A program made the position numbers and the translations under genes. The notes beneath the pieces were generated by a model. The model was not told the origin of the DNA, ran no database searches, and saw only the letters and a list, made by a program, of their open reading frames with translations. This document shows, one piece after another, positions 57,758 through 64,000 of a stretch of 64,000 nucleotides of DNA. Every line of letters begins with the position of its first letter. Position 1 is the stretch's first letter. Source of the DNA: Gnetum montanum (lineage: Eukaryota > Streptophyta > Gnetopsida > Gnetales > Gnetaceae); contig MNCI01020402.1 of the NCBI GenBank assembly GCA_015680685.1, positions 45,255 to 109,254 of the forward strand, read 5' to 3'.

Positions 57758-57910
57758 TCACCTATGAGATGAAGACATTTTTCAAAATAAATAAAATATT
57801 AGTGTGCTTATGTGATTATATTATTTATGAGAATGATGTTGACCTTAGGGTTTGTCCAACAATGTTAATGATGTTTACTAAACCTAGATAGCACACATTT
57901 CAAACAAAAA

Positions 57911-57932
57911 GAGTCCCTAGCAACAACACCAA
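57911..57932 (-). other. E3 primer binding site
   Basis: On the minus strand TTGGTGTTGTTGCTAGGGA follows the 5' LTR end directly. It matches the Athila-type PBS (complementary to tRNA-Asp, TGGCGCCGTTGCCGGGGA) with C-to-T and G-to-A changes only, supporting the lineage call and the direction of decay. Confidence 0.8.
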
Positions 57933-58793
57933 TGATGAGCAATCAAGTACCCCTATGCTTAACCATACGAATCACAAAGCGTTCATGCATGATCAACTTA
58001 AAATCTATGGACTCTATAGTTTTTTTAGTGTACTAGCTTTATAGGAAGTACACTGGATGTTGAAGACATTCATTGTCTTCACAACTACACTTGTGAAGCT
58101 CAATGGTATGGTTTCAATGTAACTGAGGCACATGATTTTTATCATTTTATATTTTATTGTTTTAGTGCCTAAAATAAATAGGATAGAGAATAAAATAATT
58201 TGATATCTAGTTTAATCTAATTGGCTAACTATTGTTGAACTAGTCCTATCATAAGTATCTTGTCCTACTTGTTGTACACATCTTGAACATGTATAACATT
58301 GTTGGGTTACCAAGCATTAAGTGTTGCTAGGATTATCAAACATCATACACATGCTCAAAGCAGTTGTACTTATGTGTTTACTTATTCACTATTTAGCTTA
58401 TCTCACTTAATTACTTAATTAGCTTAATTACTAAAGAACATTGAATAAATAACTGAAAATGTTAAATGTATGAATAAAACATTAAGCTATCTAGAATGCT
58501 ACAAGGTTTATCAAGAAGCTCATCTTTATTGTTGCACACACTATCATGCTTAAGTACAACAGTGCTTGAATACACTCAATGACTCCTAGTATGGGCACTT
58601 AGGAAAATATTCTAACTTTTAAATTCTAAAACCATAAGAGCTTTCACTACAACTATGAAAAGATGATGCCTGAACATGGTGGGTTGGCATGTATTTATAG
58701 GAAAGAATAGGCCTTGCATTGATGGAGCCATGTCAATGCATTAAATAATGCATTAATGAGGCCTCATTAACATGGCCAATCCATGACTCATTA
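57933..58793 (-). mobile_element. E3 5' LTR
   Basis: 861 bp, TGATGAGCAATC...ATGACTCATTA on the plus strand (the terminal CA has become TA). TATAAATA on the minus strand at 58692-58699 and the perfect palindrome TTAATGAGGCCTCATTAA at 58753-58770. Some 80 bp shorter than its partner. Confidence 0.9.
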
Positions 58794-58798
58794 AGCAA

Positions 58799-58881
58799 CA
58801 ATGTTTTATGAATAGTTCCTTCCAATCTAAAATGTGAAAGCACTCTAGTGTTGGCATTTCTGTCATTCATGCCATACCTCT
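58799..58881. other. 83-bp remnant between E3 and E4
   Basis: Before E3 inserted this piece was contiguous with 46143, so it belongs to the LINE side or to unknown flank. No feature recognised. Confidence 0.5.
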
Positions 58882-59748
58882 TGATGAGCAGTGGAGTAAT
58901 CCAACACCCAATCATACAAGTCATAGGTGTTCACGCATGACTAGATGGTAATCTTTGGATGAGGTAATGTGAATATGCTAGTAATTTGTTAAATTTTAAG
59001 ATCATTGGCTTACCATGTGACTTAGTAAAATCTATAGGTATAATTTAACTCATAGTGAGGTATATGATAACTAATGTTGTGTTGGCCATCTTACTCCTAG
59101 TAAACATTATGAAATAGTAATGATTTCTAAGTCTAAGTAAATAGTTAATGAATCTATTCTATCCTAAGAAATGGACACCCATTCTTAATTTACCATACAT
59201 GCATTGGAATCATGTAGTCATAACTAGGATTACCAAGTGTGCCACTACTGAGCAAACCAAGTGATAACACTACTGGGTTACCAAATAACTACACTTAGCA
59301 CTTGAAATCAATCATATCCATATCACTTATCAATATTGAAAGTAAAATTCAATGAATGGTAAACATTAACTAAGAAAGCATTTAGGTCAAAATAGTAATC
59401 ATTATTCTAAGTAAACAATAAAGAAACTAAGTGGAAATGTTTATTGCTAGTCACACTTGTGTCCAAGTACAAGATTCTTGAATAAAGAGTTCATATAATC
59501 ACTTAAAACCACATTGTGGACACACACTACTAGGTATTTAGAACTAAAATTGCTAAAACACACTAAAAAATGTTTTGGTAAGGATGGATGAAATTCTTGT
59601 TGGACCATGCATCTAAGTGTTGTATTTATAGCACGTGTGGCACGATATTGAATATCCAATGTCATAGATTAGGCTTTAATATTAGATATGTACAGAACTT
59701 TGATATTGGATACCCAATATCACAACCATTTAAAAATTCATTCTATCA
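58882..59748 (-). mobile_element. E4 3' LTR
   Basis: 867 bp, TGATGAGCAGTGG...TTCTATCA on the plus strand. TATAAATA (minus) at 59623-59630. Upstream of it lies a palindromic array of a different kind from the other copies: arms TGATATTGG and CCAATATCA at 59701-59722, with relatives at 59644-59672. PPT on the minus strand GTTGTGGGGGTA next to the edge. Confidence 0.88.
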
Positions 59749-59949
59749 TACCCCCACAACTGACTGAAAACTTGTCCTCAAGTTAAAACAAAATGAGAAT
59801 AGAGTTCCTTACAAAATTAGAAGATAGATGTACATGACACTTATTTACATGACTCTTTATGTTACAATGGTGTGTAAAAAAAATGACACATAAGACATGA
59901 CATGAAAAAATTTAATAGAAAAAGAAATTTGGATGAAGCTTGATGTAGC
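59749..59949 (-). other. E4 3' UTR
   Basis: Non-coding, with the purine-rich primer at its LTR edge. Nothing else seen. Confidence 0.65.
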
Positions 59950-62749
59950 CTTATGTAGTACCTGGTGGTGGTGTATCTTCTATTAGTTTCTTCCACTTTT
60001 CATCAACCTTCTAGAATTTGTATCGATTCAGGAGTGCCTAAAGCTTTTCTTCCTTTATTCTTAGGTCATGTACCATTCATGCTTGTTGTTCAATGTGTGA
60101 TGGAGCTAGTACATCTCATGGACATGGTAGCTGTGAAAACATCTAATTGGCTTTAACGTATCATGCCACAAACTATCTTCTTTCTTGTTCAAAAGCCCTA
60201 GCCTTTTCTCATAGTTCATGATAGTCTGATAATCTTTTGGCTAGGTCTACTACTACATCTTTCTACCCATGGTAGCTAGCCTTAACTACTTCTAGCTTAG
60301 AGTTTCCTACCTAAAGTTTCTATAAAGCATCTTTCAAATTTGCAAACTCCTTCTTGTATAGTGCACACATGGTTGCTACTTGTTATTCTAGTTCATTTCT
60401 AGGCCTACCTGCTATTAACATGGCCAAGTTAGCATAAGAAAGGTTAGCTAACCCCATGTATTTTTTAAAATATTCTATCTATAGGTCTTTACTTTTTACT
60501 TCTACCTAGTGGACATGGGCATAACTATCTATGATGGGTTGCCAGTTAGGATTCTATGCTAAAATGGAACTAATTTTGGCCTTCACCATCTGGATCTCAT
60601 TTTCATTGATCTACTTGTACATCCCTATCTGGTCACAAAACTATTCCTTAAGCCTTTCATGTTACTTTACCTTATTCTACCACATGTTGATTTCAATAGT
60701 TAATTTCTAGTAAATAGCATGTACCTCCTTCATTGAGAAGGTCCTATTTTCTCGTGCAAGGTGGCTCATGTCTTGGTTGACCCTATCCAATTTTTCTCTT
60801 AACTAGTTTATGATTTTCTCTAAGATGTTCTTTTATTTCTCCATAGTGATCAACTACATATTATCTATAGTGAGTTTTTTATTCTCTTATAGGGCTTTAG
60901 TGAGTGCCTTAGCATGTGTATACATTTGGGCTTTAGCTACTGAGAAATTCCACATTTCTTTCTCCTTATCATTTTCTATTTGCTTATTTTTCCTAATTAG
61001 GTGATTGATCTACTCTATTCTGAATTATTCTAACTTGTTAGGTGCAATGAATTGAGTGGGATCTCTGCACTTTGCCCTTAGAGTTATGAGTTTTTCTTGT
61101 AATTTTAAAATTTTAGTTTCTACATGCTCCACCTAGGTCTGTGCGATGACTACTTTACCTTTGGTTGTAATACATTTTGATTGCATTGTAGTGACATTAC
61201 TTGGGATGTGAAAAAGTGTTGTCATTACATGCCTACTATGCAGCAGTCAGTCTAGCACATCTTCATGGTCTATAGGAGTCATTGAGGTCCCAACTAGAAT
61301 TTGAGCATCTCTAGTTCTAGTTAGATCTACTAGTGGCACAAAAAATATATTAAATAATTATTTAATGTGATCTCATTAATTCTACTACTTTCACTACATT
61401 CGAGTGCTACATTACCACAATTGTGTCTCATTCTCTAGTTTCTAGTACCACTTGAAATAATGCAACATTTCCAAAGATCTATTGTGACCATTGGTTCCCT
61501 CCTCATGAATATAATGATATCAGTCCACTCATAGGATCTAAAAAAATGGTAGGCTAAATGGGATTTTCAATAACTCTATAGAAGTTGGCATCCTTCCTTA
61601 TTCCCCAATTGATAATTTCTATAATCTATTATAGATGACTCATTAACGATCTGTAATCCAACAATGGTGGTGGTAGAACTTACTATTGCTGCTATTCTTA
61701 TTGCTACTATTATTGCTCTTCCTAGTTCTATTGCTCTTATTATTGCTATTGTTGACCACTAGGAACCACTTATTGTTGTTGTTCAATGATTTTTGTGGGT
61801 TCCCCAACATTGAGTTGTTCCTCACCCTTGTCTTTCTTAGGTGGTGTTGGCTTGAGCAGTTTAGCATATGAGGAGTTCTGGACCTTCATGGAAAAGTCAT
61901 TAGTATATCCTAGGATTTCAACATATTTTCACAACTTCCTAATAAGGCAAGAAAATGGAAGTGTTGGTTCTCTTCCTTCTTTTCTTCAAACCACCTCTAG
62001 ATCTCCATAAAGTAGAGTGATGCAAAATTAGTATTATATTTTTCCATCAGAATTGCAATTCCTTTGGCTACATAGGTGGATAATCTATTTATCCCTTTTG
62101 TTGAGAACAAGTGATAGGTGCCAATTTTAAAATAAATTCTTTCTTTTAAAATTAACTCATAATATTCCTTATCCTCTTTACCATATGTCCATTTGAACCA
62201 TAATTTCCTAGTTTCAACATTTGATCTAGTGGATAGATGTGCTACTTTTGCTCCTTCATTAGGTATGTTGAGAGCTTTAGTTATTGTATTGACTAAATAT
62301 GACATAGAGACTCGTTTAATGTTTACCATGGTGCCTTCTTCTTTATTATGCTAGAATTGATATGTCTCCCCAAGGTATCATTCTCTATTATTAAATAGGA
62401 TGGGCTACAGTGGTGATGCTTTGAGTTGTGTTTTTACCACTGTTGGAAAAAATTCTATGAATGGGCCAAATTTTATCTCCACAATCACTTTGGTTAGGAT
62501 TGACTTTCCTTGGATAGCTTAGAGGTAGTCTTGTGAGAATGTGAGGCATTTTCCTTGCACTTGTGGTTCCTCTGCCTCTCCTTAGGCCAACTGTCTGGTA
62601 GCAAGAGTTTCCTAATGAATGTTAAAAGATTAGGCTTCCTACTTCACATGTTTTGGTTCTTATTTTTCTATTTGACCTCTACCATGGCCTCTTGGTCATT
62701 TACTTGTAGCCGATGAGGGTCCTCCTTATGCTCCTCTCTTTGGAGCCAT
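59950..62749 (-). pseudogene. E4 extra ORF at the env-like position
   Basis: Starts ATGGCTCCAAAGAGAGG at 62749 (MAPKRGA), with AG just before it as in the sister copies. Contains VSMSYLVNTITKALNIPNEGA, KLWFKWTYGKEDKEYYEL, KERIYFKIGTYHLF and GINRLSTYVAKGIAILM (62310-62040), equivalent to the E1 segment around 6640-6850. A former glutamine-rich tract follows (61754-61680), then a heptad-rich region. The best-preserved N-terminal domain of the five copies is here (110 open codons at 62329-61997). Confidence 0.7.
61680..61754 (-). repeat. Decayed polyglutamine tract in the E4 extra ORF
   Basis: Read in the ORF frame on the minus strand, 25 codons give 8 Gln, 12 stops (TAA/TAG), 4 Glu and 1 Asn. 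CAA and CAG becoming TAA and TAG by C-to-T change explains the stops. E1 and E2 have a proline run near this place. Confidence 0.7.
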
Positions 62750-62765
62750 CTTCAATCATCAAGGA

Positions 62766-64000
62766 TGATGAGCAATAAGTATATCCTACATCCACCCATA
62801 TGAATCACTAGTGTCCACTATGAGATTTGGTCAAATTACAAAGACTTTAGGTTTCTAAATGCACTAGTTCTAGGAGGTGAATCTAATTGTTGCAATCATT
62901 GTCTTCCTAGTTCCACTTGTGAAGTGCAATTATATGATTAAGTACAATTGAGAAATATGATTTTTATCATTTTCTATTTTATGAATTAAGTTGCCTAAGG
63001 ATAACAATAAATAATAAAGTATTTAATTACTTAACTAATCCTAACATAAGCATATGTTCCCACTTTCTATACACATCTTGAACATGATATAGCATCATTG
63101 GGTTACCAAACGTTAAGCATTACTTGGATTACCAAGTGCTAAGCATATGCTCAAAGTGGTTGTACTTATGTTTACTATTTAAATGATGTTAGTTAATTAT
63201 TTAGAAATACTTAAAGTAAATTTCTTAAATATTAAATGATTAAGAAAATAAGTAATCTAGTCTAAGTATTTCAAGGTTTATCAAAAAAGCTCATCTTTAT
63301 TATTGTCCACAATAAAGTGCTTAGGTACAACAGTTCTTGAATAAAGATCTATCTACTTTTTGACTCCTACTATGGGAGGAAAAACTATATGTGCTTCACT
63401 AAAACTATTAAAAATTACCATAAATGTGATAGGTAGGTGCACATTTATAGATAAAGATAGGATACCCTATGGACAAGTACATGTCAATAGGTCAAACCTT
63501 GTGTCGAGGGCATCCCGTCGACATGACCCAATAATTACAATTCATCATATCCTCATGACTAAATGAAAAATTATCCTTGAGTTTTCTACAAATTTTGGTT
63601 AGCTATGATATTATTTACTGACTACAGATATACAAAACAAAGACCACAAAAACTAAGTTCCCAACTGCACAAATTTACAATCATTACAAGATTTTGATGT
63701 TTAGGATAAAAAAATTGAACACCAGAATAAAAACTGAAAAATACAACTCCTGTCACAATATGAAGATGATGAAGAAGTTCAAATGGTCCTAGGTGGTGAA
63801 GGCTCTTAAGGTTTTAAGAGCCCTTCCCCTACTTTAGACACACACAATGGTTAAGGTAGTTTTAGTGGTTGTCTTGCCACAACTGCACCTTTTGGTAGAA
63901 GATGGAAGGTATCCAACAATGCCTTCATCTTCTCCTCATTACTCTAGGAATCATTCACAATCGATGCTACATCACCAATGTGGGCTAGAATGGAGATATC
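62766..64000 (-). mobile_element. E5: Athila-like element, 3' end only
   Basis: 3' LTR 62766-63547 (782 bp, TGATGAGCAATA...AATTCATCA on plus), TATAAATG (minus) near 63443, U3 inverted words GTCGA/TCGAC at 63503-63521, PPT GAGGATA, 3' UTR 63548-63780, and from about 63785 the C-terminus of the extra ORF. The last matches E3 at 47330-47530 (CCAACAATGCCTTCATCTTC against CCAACAATGCTTTCATTTTT). Continues beyond the window. The left flank AAGGA should recur at its far end. Confidence 0.85.

Larger units (their letters stand above)
46144..58793 (-). mobile_element. E3: complete Athila-like retrotransposon, 12.65 kb
   Basis: Both LTRs are present, with target duplication AGCAA at 46139-46143 and 58794-58798. 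On the minus strand: 5' LTR, PBS, gag, protease, RT, RNase H, integrase, spacer, internal promoter, intron, extra ORF, 3' UTR/PPT, 3' LTR. It serves as the reference for E1, E2, E4 and E5. Removing it joins the LINE side (46143) to the 83-bp stretch before E4. Strongly decayed, with no intact gene. Confidence 0.92.
58882..62765 (-). mobile_element. E4: 3' part of an Athila-like element, cut by E5
   Basis: 3' LTR, 3' UTR and extra ORF only; the rest lies beyond E5, which is inserted at 62766, about 16 bases upstream of the E4 extra-ORF ATG. The left flank CCTCT may be one half of its target duplication; the other half is out of view. Confidence 0.85.

Noticed and set aside
1-64000. Host protein-coding genes, tRNA or rRNA genes
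   Set aside because: None recognised; every long frame belongs to a mobile element, a viral remnant or repeat DNA, although the antisense gene in T1 could be of host origin.

Overview
This window comes from a large, repeat-rich plant nuclear genome. Nothing in it reads as an ordinary host gene. It is built from LTR retrotransposons of two Ty3/gypsy lineages, one L1-type LINE and one endogenous caulimovirid (plant pararetrovirus) fragment. Most of it is heavily decayed, and many in-frame stops are TAG where glutamine (CAG) is expected, as plant CHG methylation would produce. The nesting, the decay and the lineages fit a gymnosperm or another large-genome seed plant, but the species cannot be fixed from the sequence.

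Layout. Five copies of one Athila-like family (called E1-E5 here) share the order gag-protease-RT-RNaseH-integrase, then a T-rich spacer, an internal promoter, a 5'-UTR intron and an extra ORF at the env-like position, then a PPT and an LTR of about 0.8-0.95 kb with TGATGAG...CTCATCA ends. E1 (+) fills 1-10087 and runs into a 448-N gap. E2 (+) runs from 10536 to 40220. It is split by T1, a complete 17.8-kb Tat/Ogre-like element at 20418-38224 (TSD ACCAC), and its 3' LTR is split again by a solo LTR at 39238-40028 (TSD CCTTAG). Then come a reverse-strand caulimovirid fragment (about 40690-43040), a forward-strand unassigned coding-like stretch (43080-43810) and a reverse-strand LINE (43830-46100). 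E3 (-) is a complete 12.65-kb element at 46144-58793 with TSD AGCAA. E4 (-) starts at 58882 and is cut at 62766 by E5 (-), which leaves the window at 64000.

Main observations. (1) T1 carries, in antisense and between its protease and RT, what reads as a complete eight-exon gene (26910-31463, minus). All seven GT-AG introns keep the reading phase, it has its own TATA box, and it would encode about 1085 residues. Ogre elements are known to have an intron at this same place in pol. (2) In the E family the extra ORF is preceded by a TATA box and a 5'-UTR intron whose acceptor abuts the ATG; this recurs in E1, E2 and E3. (3) In each element the second promoter resembles that element's own LTR promoter, including a palindromic array upstream of TATA. 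E1 uses GCGTATAC-type blocks at both sites, E2 and E3 use GATGAGGCC-type blocks at both sites, and T1 uses GCGTATACGC/TTTACGCT motifs at the LTR and around the antisense gene. (4) Three single-N positions sit between direct copies of the same 42-59 bp, which are probably unmerged contig overlaps.

Coordinates for LTRs, TSDs, splice sites and motifs were read base by base. Domain limits inside decayed pol regions are approximate.
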